64,000 nt of DNA from Calothrix sp. NIES-2100 (GTDB lineage: Bacteria; Cyanobacteriota; Cyanobacteriia; Cyanobacteriales; Nostocaceae): contig NZ_AP018178.1 in NCBI RefSeq assembly GCF_002368195.1, positions 355,436-419,435 of the forward strand. Direction: 5' to 3'. Positions within the stretch are counted from its first letter, which is position 1. Every line of letters begins with the position of its first letter. The position numbers were made by a program, and so were the translations under genes. Below are positions 1 through 8,609 of this stretch, piece after piece. The notes under the pieces were generated by a model. It ran no database searches. It was given only the letters and a program-made list of their open reading frames with translations, and was not told the DNA's origin.

Positions 1-87
1 CTTCTTAATTACCCCAAAGATTGCCCTGTAAAAATAAATGATGTGAACCGGATTTTCTCAGATGAAAACGGTTTAAATATATTATAA
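1..87 (+). CDS. Possible C-terminal end of a gene entering from the left (partial)
   Basis: Frame 1 is open from the first base to a TAA at 85-87 and would encode 28 residues of non-repetitive sequence ending in NGLNIL. It could be the tail of a gene lying mostly outside the window. No family can be recognised from so little, and an open frame of this length can arise by chance. Confidence 0.25.
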   Translation, partial: LLNYPKDCPVKINDVNRIFSDENGLNIL

Positions 88-262
88 AAAAGCTGGTTAA
101 AAAATCTTGATAAACAGCAACATAGTTACGTCTTTCGTGCTTTAAACAAGGGATGAAATCCGCGTTAAAAGTTTACTTTGAGTGGTTTTATGGTTTATAT
201 TATATTTGGTTAACTTATGTCTTTTGTGGTATTATAAAATCATGGTAATTTGAGGTCGAGGC

Positions 263-1495
263 ATGATTGTTTACGAGTTCAAAGTTAAGGGAAAAGAAAA
301 GCAATATCGCGCTATTGATGAGGCTATTCGGGCGTCACAATTCATTCAAAATAAGTGCTTGCGCTACTGGATGGATAGCAAGGATTCAAAAGTAGATAAG
401 TATGCTTTGAATAAATATTGCGCCGTATTAGCGAATCTATTCCCCTTTGCCGATGAACTCAACTCAATGGCTAGGCAATCTGCTGCTGAGCGTTCTTGGA
501 GTGCAATAGCTCGGTTTTACGACAACTGCAAGAAAAAAGTTAAGGGCAAGAAGGGTTTTCCAAAGTTTAAGAAAAACTGCCGTTCTGTGGAATATAAATC
601 CACTGGGTGGAAACTATCTCTTACTCGTAAAGCCATAACTTTCTCAGATAAAAAAGGTATTGGAACTCTCAAATTAAAGGGAACCTACGACCTTAATTAC
701 TATGATATCAAGCTTTTTAAGCGTGTGCGTTTAGTACGTCGTGCCGATGGTTACTACGCTCAATTTGCAATTGATGTTGATGTCAAAGTAGAAAGTCAAC
801 CTACTAATCAGGTTGTAGGTATTGACTTGGGCTTGAAGTACTTCATTGCTGACAACAAAGGCAATGTGGAACCATCACCCCAGTTTTACCGTAAATCAGA
901 AAAACATCTTATACGAGCTAACCGCAAGAAATCCAAAAAGTTCAGATCTCAGAAGAAAAAAGCTCTTCTCAGGCAATCCAACAATTACCACAAAGCTAGA
1001 AATAGATATCAAAGGAAGCATTTAAAAGTAAGTAGGCAACGAAAAGAGTACTGCAAGAGATTAGCGTACTCCGTCATCCAATCTAACGATTTGGTAGCCT
1101 ATGAAGATTTGAATGTGAAGGGTTTGGTACGTAATCGACATCTAGCTAAATCCATTAGTGATGCTGGTTGGTACACTTTCAGGCAATGGTTAGAATATTT
1201 TGGTCATAAATATGGAAAGGTGACGGTTGCAGTTCCTCCCTACAATACAAGCCAAAATTGTTCTAAGTGTGGACAGAAGGTGAAAAAGTCTCTGTCTACC
1301 AGAACCCATGTTTGCCCTCATTGCGGGTACGTGGAAGATAGAGATATCAACGCAGCTATCAACATTTTGAGACTAGGACTCAGTACCGTGGGGCACACGG
1401 AAACTTACGCTACAGGAGATTTGCCCTCTTGGGCGGTTGGCGCAAGCCTGCTGTCTAACGGCTTTTCTATGAATGTAGAATCCCCTCACCTTTAG
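263..1495 (+). CDS. tnpB: TnpB, RNA-guided nuclease of an IS200/IS605-type element
   Basis: This is a 410-residue OrfB/TnpB of the IS891/IS1341 type, the family of RNA-guided nucleases ancestral to Cas12. The catalytic set looks intact: GIDLG with Asp188, Glu281 in AYEDLNVKGL, a zinc finger with Cys333/336 and Cys351/354, and Asp361 in DRDINAA. N-terminal residues 1-110 carry the usual helical region ending in GFPKFKK. Full length and unbroken, it is probably active or recently so. No Y1 transposase (tnpA) gene lies next to it, so it is either a solo TnpB or an element mobilised in trans. A right-end hairpin follows its 3' end. Confidence 0.93.
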   Translation: MIVYEFKVKGKEKQYRAIDEAIRASQFIQNKCLRYWMDSKDSKVDKYALNKYCAVLANLFPFADELNSMARQSAAERSWSAIARFYDNCKKKVKGKKGFPKFKKNCRSVEYKSTGWKLSLTRKAITFSDKKGIGTLKLKGTYDLNYYDIKLFKRVRLVRRADGYYAQFAIDVDVKVESQPTNQVVGIDLGLKYFIADNKGNVEPSPQFYRKSEKHLIRANRKKSKKFRSQKKKALLRQSNNYHKARNRYQRKHLKVSRQRKEYCKRLAYSVIQSNDLVAYEDLNVKGLVRNRHLAKSISDAGWYTFRQWLEYFGHKYGKVTVAVPPYNTSQNCSKCGQKVKKSLSTRTHVCPHCGYVEDRDINAAINILRLGLSTVGHTETYATGDLPSWAVGASLLSNGFSMNVESPHL

Positions 1496-1502
1496 GTAGG
1501 GG
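1482..1502 (+). mobile_element. Right-end hairpin of the tnpB element, probable 3' end of its guide RNA
   Basis: CCCCT and ACC, then a TTTA loop, then GGT and AGGGG form a stem-loop that overlaps the tnpB stop codon and is followed by GAGTGTCAA. IS605-family elements end in such a hairpin, and the omega-RNA that guides TnpB is normally read from this end. The left end and the target-adjacent motif could not be fixed by eye. Confidence 0.6.
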
Positions 1503-1506
1503 AGTG

Positions 1507-2652
1507 TCAAATTTTAAAATACCAATTACGGCTATACATTAAATAAAGCATCAGCCACCAAAAACATACGGTGGCGATCGCAAATAACAAGGAACCATTC
1601 AACGCACCAGCCCAAGGTTTAAACAATTGTTGGTAAATCCAAGTATATGTGGTTGGTGCATTACTCCCACTACCAACGTGAGTTTTAATTAATATTCTGG
1701 CCAAGAAGCCAGAACCAACAAAAGCGAAGATAGCATTTAATCCCATCACTTCCAAGGGAAAGCCTAACCGCTGGAAACCGCGTACTTCGATTAATTCATA
1801 ACAAGCAGCTAGCAATAACAGTGCAAAACCAGCAGTGAAGATGACATAAGAACTTGTCCACAATTGTTTGTTGATGGGGAAGACAAACCCCCACAAATGC
1901 CCGACTAATACGCAACTGATGCCGACAATCGCTAAACTGATGCTGGTACGGCTTTGGCGAGGTTGGGAACGCAGCCATTCCCCAGTAAAATAACCTGCAA
2001 TCACGGTAACCACAGCAGGTAAGGTACTCAATAAACCCTCTGGATCGAATCCTTTCCCCCCTAATAGGTGTTGCTGTCCTAAAATTAAGCGATCGATGTA
2101 GCCTACCAAATTACCTTCGGGTGTCAAGTTACCAGCACCATAACCAGGAACAGGAATGAATTGCATTGCTAACCAGTAGCCAACAAGCAAAATTGCCGCT
2201 AATATCCATAAAGCACGACGCTCAAAGTTGAGAACAGCGATCGCGCTAATTAGATAAGCTAGGCTAATTCGTTGCAATACCCCCATAATCCGAATCGTGG
2301 CAAACTTAGAAACTGGCGCACCATTCAGCCAGAAATCGAGAGTTAGGGAAAATAACGCCAAAAATAACCCCAAGCCAAATAAAATTAAAGCCCTCCGCCC
2401 AATTCGCCAGTAAACCGCCCTCGTAGGACGATTTTCTTTAGTATATTTGGCTAGGGAAAAAGGCATCGCTGCACCGACAATGAATAAAAAGAACGGAAAT
2501 ATTAAATCTGTGGGTGTACAACCGTTCCACTCGGCGTGATCCAGCGGCGGATAGATATAATCCCAACTGCCAGGATTATTGACTAGAATCATTGAGGCGA
2601 TCGCAATCCCGCGAAATACATCTAAAGATTTCAGACGTTGAGGTAGAGTCAA
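1507..2652 (-). CDS. NagX-like heparan-alpha-glucosaminide N-acetyltransferase family membrane protein (DUF5009)
   Basis: This polytopic membrane protein starts with RLKSLDVFRGIAIASMILVN, followed by a GCTPTDLIFPFFLFIVG segment, the signature of the DUF5009/NagX family related to lysosomal HGSNAT, which moves acetyl groups across a membrane onto amino sugars. About ten hydrophobic segments follow. The frame is open up to 2778, but the first 42 residues look non-coding. A TTG at 2652 has GGAG seven bases upstream and directly precedes the conserved TLPQRLKSLDVFRG, so I chose it (381 residues). The stop codon lies within the GTGTCAA end of the tnpB element; the terminal WYFKI looks like a natural end. 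The substrate is unknown. Confidence 0.85.
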   Translation of the reverse strand: MTLPQRLKSLDVFRGIAIASMILVNNPGSWDYIYPPLDHAEWNGCTPTDLIFPFFLFIVGAAMPFSLAKYTKENRPTRAVYWRIGRRALILFGLGLFLALFSLTLDFWLNGAPVSKFATIRIMGVLQRISLAYLISAIAVLNFERRALWILAAILLVGYWLAMQFIPVPGYGAGNLTPEGNLVGYIDRLILGQQHLLGGKGFDPEGLLSTLPAVVTVIAGYFTGEWLRSQPRQSRTSISLAIVGISCVLVGHLWGFVFPINKQLWTSSYVIFTAGFALLLLAACYELIEVRGFQRLGFPLEVMGLNAIFAFVGSGFLARILIKTHVGSGSNAPTTYTWIYQQLFKPWAGALNGSLLFAIATVCFWWLMLYLMYSRNWYFKI

Positions 2653-2891
2653 TTGCTTACTCCAAAAGTTTATCAAGAAAGGCAGAGGGTAGAAACTACA
2701 AGGGATTTGTCCTTTGTGTTGAATACCTGAACGATCTGCACACAGTTCGATACCAAGGCGGTTTAAAACCTCCACCAAATTAAAAATTTAGGCTGCTTTT
2801 TCAGGAGGGGTTTGAATACTATAGCTGAAAAGAATTTTCTGCTTTACCTGCAACAGCGGCGTTGATTTTTCTTAAAACTTTACTGTATCTG

Positions 2892-4439
2892 ATGTCCACT
2901 TACTTAAAAGCAACTTTTCTGGGCGGATTACTACTACTAGTTACCCCCTCTTTCTCTGTCCAGTCTACAGAAATTTCCCACCCCATATCTCTCCCCCCTT
3001 CCCCAACACGGGAGTTTCGCGGTGTGTGGATTGCGTCTGTAGCTAATATTGATTGGCCTTCCCGTCCAGGATTGACAACAGTACAACAGCAAGCGGAACT
3101 GATAGCGATGCTGGATCGTGCTGTCGCCTTAAAGCTGAATGCAGTCATTTTACAGGTACGCCCCGCTGCTGATGCACTTTACGCCTCTAGTTATGAACCT
3201 TGGTCGGAATTTTTAACCGGAGAGATGGGAAAAGCACCATCACCTGATTACGATCCCCTAGCTTTTGCTGTCGAAGAAGCACATAAACGCGGTATAGAAT
3301 TACACGCTTGGTTTAATCCCTACCGCGCCCGTCATCCTGAATCCAAATCCCCAATGGCGGCGAACCATGTCAGCAAACTTCATCCCCAATGGGTGAAGCA
3401 ATATGGTAAGTATCTTTGGCTAGATCCTGGCGAACCAGAAGTTCAGGATTACACAGTCAACGTCATTATGGATGTGGTCAAACGCTACGACATAGACGGA
3501 GTTCATCTTGACGATTATTTTTATCCGTATCCAGAACGCGATCGCAATCGGCGGGCGATCGATTTTCCCGACGCACCCAGTTGGCAAAAATACCTGCAAT
3601 CAGGGGGAACACTTAAGCGTGATGACTGGCGACGGGAAAACATTAATACATTAGTGCAACGACTCTATCAAGCAATCAAAAAAGAAAAACCTTGGGTAAA
3701 GTTTGGTATTAGTCCCTTTGGCATTTGGCGTCCGGGCTACCCGGCGCAGACAATGAATAGTAATGGCGGTGGATCTTTCGATGCGTACCAGGAGATATAT
3801 GCTGATTCTCGCCAATGGTTAGTTAAGGGGTGGATAGACTATTTTGCGCCGCAGTTGTATTGGAAAATTGAGAAAACACAACAAAGTTATCCAGTTTTGC
3901 TGAGTTGGTGGCTGAAACAGAACCCACTAGGAAGACATATTTGGCCGGGTAATTATACTAGTCGAGTAGGCGATCGCACTTCCGCAGCTTGGCCAGCAAA
4001 TGAAATTCTCTATCAGATTAAGATAACGCGAGGTTTTACCGGAGCAACGGGTAACATTCACTACAGTATAAAGCCTTTAATGCAAAACCGCGATCGCATT
4101 GCCGATTTGCTACAAAAGGAAACTTACTCAACTCCCGCACTAGTTCCCGCTTCTCCCTGGTTAGACACGACACCACCGCCGCAACCGGCACTGAAAATTG
4201 AGCGAGATGCAACTACGGGTAAAATCAACAAACTCACCTGGGAATCTACAGGACAAGAAAAGGTCTGGTTGTGGGTAATGCAGACTAAGACAGGTAATCA
4301 GTGGAGTACAAAAATCTTCCCTGGATCGCAAACTTCCTACTTATTTAATAGCCAGGATTCTCCATCACAAATTGATAGTGTAGCGTTATCCGCAGTCAAT
4401 CGCTACAGTACTCAGGGACAACCTGCAATTGGCAATTAA
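2892..4439 (+). CDS. Secreted family-10-like glycoside hydrolase (GHL10 / DUF187, YngK-like)
   Basis: The protein has an N-terminal signal peptide and the typical start of the GHL10 family, REFRGVWIASVANIDWPS, followed by LNAVILQVRPAADALY, HAWFNPYRAR, DIDGVHLDDYFYPYP and FGISPFGIWRPG. These are strands and catalytic-site segments of a TIM barrel. The family is thought to act on cell-wall or extracellular polysaccharide outside the cytoplasm. The last ~90 residues form a beta-rich fibronectin-like appendix. A TTG at 2862 is possible, but ATG 2892 (MSTYLKATFLGG) gives a cleaner signal peptide. About 515 residues, the usual size. Confidence 0.88.
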   Translation: MSTYLKATFLGGLLLLVTPSFSVQSTEISHPISLPPSPTREFRGVWIASVANIDWPSRPGLTTVQQQAELIAMLDRAVALKLNAVILQVRPAADALYASSYEPWSEFLTGEMGKAPSPDYDPLAFAVEEAHKRGIELHAWFNPYRARHPESKSPMAANHVSKLHPQWVKQYGKYLWLDPGEPEVQDYTVNVIMDVVKRYDIDGVHLDDYFYPYPERDRNRRAIDFPDAPSWQKYLQSGGTLKRDDWRRENINTLVQRLYQAIKKEKPWVKFGISPFGIWRPGYPAQTMNSNGGGSFDAYQEIYADSRQWLVKGWIDYFAPQLYWKIEKTQQSYPVLLSWWLKQNPLGRHIWPGNYTSRVGDRTSAAWPANEILYQIKITRGFTGATGNIHYSIKPLMQNRDRIADLLQKETYSTPALVPASPWLDTTPPPQPALKIERDATTGKINKLTWESTGQEKVWLWVMQTKTGNQWSTKIFPGSQTSYLFNSQDSPSQIDSVALSAVNRYSTQGQPAIGN

Positions 4440-4807
4440 ATAAGATTCGTTAACAACAAGATCCCCGACTTCTTAAAGGATACTGCTGGCGAATCAGGGG
4501 TAATACGCTGATCCCTTAATCCCGCCGTCACCATAGAATGGTGCGGCTAATCTAACAAAGCCCACCTACCCTTCGGGAACGTGGGCTAAGAAAATTTAGC
4601 CCACGTTCGCGAAGCGTTCCGCAGGAAAGGTGGGCTTTGTAGCGATAGCCCCAGGCTTCCAGCCTGCGGGCGTTATTTCGGGTATGCGAGAGAACTTTTT
4701 GCTCTAAATTGAGGGGTCAAACCCACCATTCGCCAGATCAGTTGCACTTCTTCCATAACGGTAAAAAGCTTTAAAATCTATGCTGTATAAGTAATTACCA
4801 ACTAAAA
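4440..4807. other. Intergenic region with dispersed palindromes
   Basis: No gene was seen. The region holds the 86-bp hairpin listed separately, a half-copy of the GATCCCCGACTTC repeat near 4460 (a full hairpin of the same kind lies at 17290), and a short GGCTTCCAGCC palindrome near 4652. The promoter of the following nucleotidase gene must lie in the AT-rich last 100 bases. Confidence 0.5.
4555..4640. repeat. 86-bp nested hairpin repeat
   Basis: ACAAAGCCCACCT at 4555-4567 pairs perfectly with AGGTGGGCTTTGT at 4628-4640. Inside it, GAACGTGGGCTAA pairs with TTTAGCCCACGTTC, so the whole sequence can fold into a cruciform. The inner CGCGAAGCGTTCCGC belongs to a common Nostoc repeat family. The sequence near 42580-42640 is a relative. 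Confidence 0.75.
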
Positions 4808-6298
4808 ATGAAACTTATCCCGAAGGGTTGCTGCATCGTTTTACAGATGTTAGCAACAGTGGCTTTAGCTACACCTGTAATGGCAGAAATCGTCAAGATT
4901 GATCTGCTACAACTCAATGACATCTACGAGATTACGCCAGTGGAAGGGGGAACTCGCGGCGGTTTGGCGCGTGTGGCTACACTAAGACAACAACTTTCCC
5001 AAATCAACCCGCGTATCTACACGATAATAGCTGGTGATTTTTTTAGCCCTTCGGCTTTAGGATCTGCCAAAATTAACGGTATACCACTAGCCGGTCAGCA
5101 AATGGTAGCGGTGATGAATGCTGTCGGGTTTGACTATGCGACTTTTGGTAATCATGAATTTGACATACCAGAAAAGCTTTTCTATCAACGGTTGCAAGAA
5201 TCTCGTTTTCGCTGGGTTTCGAGTAATGTATCTGATAGTAAAGGGCAGCCGTTCCCAGGTGTGCCGCGCGCAATAATATTTAATGTCAAAGGCGATCGCG
5301 GTGCTATCGTCAGGGTAGGGTTAATCGGTCTGACTATCAATAGTAACCGAGAGAATTACGTTAGTTATACCGATCCGATCGCAACAGCGAAGCAGCAAGT
5401 TCAGGCACTCAAGGGGAAAGTTGATATTATAGTGGCGATTACCCATCTTTCTATAGAGAGCGATCGCCTACTAGCAGAAACTGTACCAGAAATCGACATC
5501 ATTCTTGGCGGTCACGAGCATGAAAATATTCAACAATGGCGGGGTAGAGATTTTACACCAATTTTTAAAGCCGATGCGAATGCGCGTACAGTTTACCTGC
5601 ATCAATTAAGTTACGACACTATCAAAAAAAGCCTGCAAATTAATTCTCGACTCATACCAATTACCGACAAAATTCCCGATGAACCGAAAACAGCAAAGGT
5701 AGTTCAGGAATGGGTAGAAAGAGGTTACCAAGCATTTCGCGCCAATGGTTTTGAACCAAATCAAGAAATTGCCAAATTACCAATAGCTTTAGATGGTTTA
5801 GAATCTAGTGTCCGTAATAAATCCACCAAGCTAACAGATTTAATTGCAGCAGCGATGTTAAAGGAAGTTCCGGAAGCAGATTTAGCTGTATTTAATGGTG
5901 GTTCAATTCGGATTGATGATGTCATTCCACCAGGCCCAATGACCCAATATGATGTAATTCGGATATTACCTTTTGGTGGTAAAGTTGTGGCAATAGAGAT
6001 AAATGGTACGCTCTTAAAAAGAGTATTAGAGCAAGGACAAGCTAATAAAGGTAATGGTGGCTACTTGCATACAGCCAAAGTTACTCAAGAATCCAGTTCC
6101 GGAAATTGGTTAATTAACGGTCAACCTCTGGAGGCTAACAAAACTTACAAAGTTGCTACTACAGAATTTTTAATCAGTGGTAAAGAGAAAGGATTAGATT
6201 TCTTCAATCTGCAACAACCGGGAATTAAGTTAATTGCAGAAAAACGGGATATTCGGTTAACAGTAATTGATCAATTGAAGCGTCAAGCTAATAATTAA
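4808..6298 (+). CDS. Periplasmic 5'-nucleotidase / metallophosphatase (UshA-like)
   Basis: An N-terminal signal peptide ends at TPVMA-EIVKI. The calcineurin-type metallophosphatase domain shows LLQLNDIYE, IAGDFFSPS, FGNHEFD, ITHLS and GGHEHE, which supply the two-metal ligands. The C-terminal 5'-nucleotidase domain carries NKSTKLTDLIAAAM, VFNGGSIR and RILPFGGKVVAIEI. At 496 residues it is a normal two-domain enzyme that dephosphorylates nucleotides in the periplasm. The first motif has ND-I-Y where the family often has ND-x-H, so metal binding there may differ. It converges with the downstream kinase gene. Confidence 0.9.
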   Translation: MKLIPKGCCIVLQMLATVALATPVMAEIVKIDLLQLNDIYEITPVEGGTRGGLARVATLRQQLSQINPRIYTIIAGDFFSPSALGSAKINGIPLAGQQMVAVMNAVGFDYATFGNHEFDIPEKLFYQRLQESRFRWVSSNVSDSKGQPFPGVPRAIIFNVKGDRGAIVRVGLIGLTINSNRENYVSYTDPIATAKQQVQALKGKVDIIVAITHLSIESDRLLAETVPEIDIILGGHEHENIQQWRGRDFTPIFKADANARTVYLHQLSYDTIKKSLQINSRLIPITDKIPDEPKTAKVVQEWVERGYQAFRANGFEPNQEIAKLPIALDGLESSVRNKSTKLTDLIAAAMLKEVPEADLAVFNGGSIRIDDVIPPGPMTQYDVIRILPFGGKVVAIEINGTLLKRVLEQGQANKGNGGYLHTAKVTQESSSGNWLINGQPLEANKTYKVATTEFLISGKEKGLDFFNLQQPGIKLIAEKRDIRLTVIDQLKRQANN

Positions 6299-6304
6299 TA
6301 ATTC

Positions 6305-6353
6305 GTAGTCAGGACTTCAGTCCTGAATCTAACAACACTAAAGTGCTGACTAC
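6305..6353. terminator. Hairpin between convergent genes (repeat-type, possible bidirectional terminator)
   Basis: GTAGTCAGGACT begins a structure closed by TGACTAC at 6347-6353, with an inner TCAGGACT/AGTCCTGA stem at 6309-6326. It sits between the convergent nucleotidase and kinase genes. The inner part is a repeat family found at many sites in Nostoc-type genomes, so any terminator role is inferred only from position. Confidence 0.45.
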
Positions 6354-6371
6354 AAATCATCTTTAAACAGG

Positions 6372-8381
6372 CTAATTTTGCAAATTTCTTATTTCTCTTT
6401 GTGCATCTTTATAACTACTTGTTTGTCCTCGCTGTTTAAAGATTTTGGCTGCTTGTTGAAAATCAGCGATCGCAGTTTTTTTCTCTCCCTGTTTAGCCCG
6501 CAACAAACCGCGATTGTAGTAAGCTAAAGCATAGTTAGAATTAACTGCGATCGCTTTTGAGTAATCTGCAATTGCTGCTTGTTTATTTCCCCGTTCGAGA
6601 TGAGTATTACCCCGGTTATTATAAGCGGTAGCATTTTTCGGGTTGAGCTTAATTGCTTCAGTATAATCGGCGATTGCACCTTGATAATTACCGACAGAAA
6701 AGCGGTGCATCCCTCTATGGATATAACCTATCGATGATTTAGGATTTAACTCTAATACCTTGTTGTAATCTTCAGTAGCTTCTAAATTTTTGCCTAATTC
6801 ACTATAAGCATCTCCCCGATTCAGGTAGGCTTCTATATATTTGGGATTAAGCCGAATTGCACTGTTATAATCTCTGATAGCAAAGTACTTTTGGTTAATA
6901 GCAAATTGTGTTAAACCCCTTTGTAAGTAAGCTTTGGCATCATGGGGATTCATCTCAATTGCTGTATCAAAATCTTGAATTGCTGCTTGCTTTTGTCTCA
7001 GACGACGGCGCAGCATACCCCGCTGTAAATAAGCACCGCTATAGTTGGGTTTAAGAGCGATCGCTTTGTTAAAATCTGCCATTGCGCCTTGATAATCTTT
7101 CAGCTCTACACGAGCCAGACCGCGCCCATAATAAGTATAGTGGTTTTTGGCATTGAGTTGAATTGCTTTGGTATAGTCGGCGATCGCTTCTTTATATTTT
7201 CCTAATTCATAATTAGAAAAGCCTCGGTCATAGTAAGCATTAGCATCTTGAGGATTTAGCTTAATTGCAATGCTTGCATCTAATTGGGCTTTTTGGTAAT
7301 TTCCTAATCGATAAAAAGCATCACCTCGCCGATTGTAAGCTCTAGCATCTTGGGGATTAAGAGCTATAACTTGAGTAAAATTCTGTATGGCTTCATTGTA
7401 GTGACCTGTTTCATACTTTTCTACTCCCTCCAGATATAATAACTTTGGATCGTCTAGAGGTTTTGGCATCAAAAAAAACCAAGCTGCTGCACCAACAGTA
7501 AGACAGCTAGCTATTCCTGTGAGAATTAACCAAGGTTTTTGATGTTTCTGCTGTTGCTGTTCGGGTGCGTCATCATGATTATTTAGCTGCTTGAGATCAT
7601 TTACAACCTCGTTAGCAGACTGATAACGTTTACGATAATCAAAACGCACCATTTTATCGATAATTTTTGCTAATTCTTTATTAATTTGAGGCATTTGATC
7701 TCGCCAAATAATTTCACCAGTCAGGATATTTTTGTCGCTTAGTAATAGAGTTATTTCATTTGCGGTTAACCCGATAAGTGCAGCGATCGCCACTATTCCT
7801 AAAGCATATATATCGCTGTTATATTGCGAGTTACCTTGTAATTGTTCTATCGGTATATATTCGAGGTTCCCAACAGTAGTAGTGACAATTTCTCTAACAG
7901 AACCAAAGTCAACCAAAACTAACTTATGATCTGACTCACGCCGAATAATATTCGTAGGTTTAATGTCTTGATGAATTACCTCGTAGCTATGTACAAATGC
8001 CAAAATTTCTAATACTTCTAATAAGAGACTGATAACTTGGTCTGACTCTAGAGGTGTTCCTAGGAAAATTTCCTCAGTTAAAGGATTACCAGGAATGAAC
8101 TCTTGGACTAAGTAAAATTCTTCATTGTCTTCAAAATAAGCAACTAATTTCTGAATTTGATTGTGTTCCTGAGTTAGTTTTTTTAAGGTTTCTGCTTCAC
8201 CTGTAAACAAGCGCCGCAGTATATTTAAATCTTGGGGATTGTTATTAGCAGGATGTAGCTGCTTCAACACAAATTGACTGTTAGGAAGATTAGTATCTTC
8301 AACCAAATAGGTTTGAGTCAATTCCTCAGCACTCAGAACCGCCAAGATTCGGTAACGTGCATCCAGAAGGTGACTATGCAT
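6372..8381 (-). CDS. Membrane-anchored Ser/Thr protein kinase with C-terminal TPR repeats
   Basis: Residues 1-265 form a eukaryote-like kinase: VLK with Lys40, IHQDIKPTNI (137-139 in place of HRD) and DFGSVRE (158-160). A single membrane segment at 283-304 (PWLILTGIASCL...) is followed by about ten TPR units of 34 residues (315-655) with the usual NPQDARAY/NPKYIEAY signature. The glycine-rich nucleotide loop is degenerate: VLSAEELTQTYLVED has no glycine at all, where relatives have GxGxFG. ATP binding may therefore be weak or atypical. The TPR part presumably binds partner proteins across the membrane. Targets are unknown. Confidence 0.9.
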   Translation of the reverse strand: MHSHLLDARYRILAVLSAEELTQTYLVEDTNLPNSQFVLKQLHPANNNPQDLNILRRLFTGEAETLKKLTQEHNQIQKLVAYFEDNEEFYLVQEFIPGNPLTEEIFLGTPLESDQVISLLLEVLEILAFVHSYEVIHQDIKPTNIIRRESDHKLVLVDFGSVREIVTTTVGNLEYIPIEQLQGNSQYNSDIYALGIVAIAALIGLTANEITLLLSDKNILTGEIIWRDQMPQINKELAKIIDKMVRFDYRKRYQSANEVVNDLKQLNNHDDAPEQQQQKHQKPWLILTGIASCLTVGAAAWFFLMPKPLDDPKLLYLEGVEKYETGHYNEAIQNFTQVIALNPQDARAYNRRGDAFYRLGNYQKAQLDASIAIKLNPQDANAYYDRGFSNYELGKYKEAIADYTKAIQLNAKNHYTYYGRGLARVELKDYQGAMADFNKAIALKPNYSGAYLQRGMLRRRLRQKQAAIQDFDTAIEMNPHDAKAYLQRGLTQFAINQKYFAIRDYNSAIRLNPKYIEAYLNRGDAYSELGKNLEATEDYNKVLELNPKSSIGYIHRGMHRFSVGNYQGAIADYTEAIKLNPKNATAYNNRGNTHLERGNKQAAIADYSKAIAVNSNYALAYYNRGLLRAKQGEKKTAIADFQQAAKIFKQRGQTSSYKDAQREIRNLQN

Positions 8382-8524
8382 GAAAATAAATATAGTTTTA
8401 TCCGGAGTTACTCGATTATAGCTTGCGTATTAATACTGAGTAATATTTCTTTGTCTACGAGAAAATTCGGAAATGGTCAATGGTCATTAGTCGTTGGTCA
8501 TTAGACTGTTGACACCAATGTTCA

Positions 8525-8553
8525 AAACCTCTCTCCTACAAGGAGAGAGGTTT
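8525..8553. repeat. Perfect 13-bp stem hairpin repeat
   Basis: AAACCTCTCTCCT at 8525-8537 and its exact complement at 8541-8553 enclose a 3-base ACA loop. It lies between two genes on the minus strand, downstream of the aspartokinase gene, and could stop its transcription. A degenerate relative lies at 21618-21655. Confidence 0.55.
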
Positions 8554-8609
8554 ACCAGAGAGGTCAGAATATTAAGTTGCACCCAAGCGTTAATTAGGAA
8601 TTATTTTAA

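Noticed and set aside
2653..2778. N-terminal extension of the NagX-like gene
   Set aside because: No conserved sequence precedes TLPQRLKSLDVFRG, and TTG 2652 has a well-placed GGAG.
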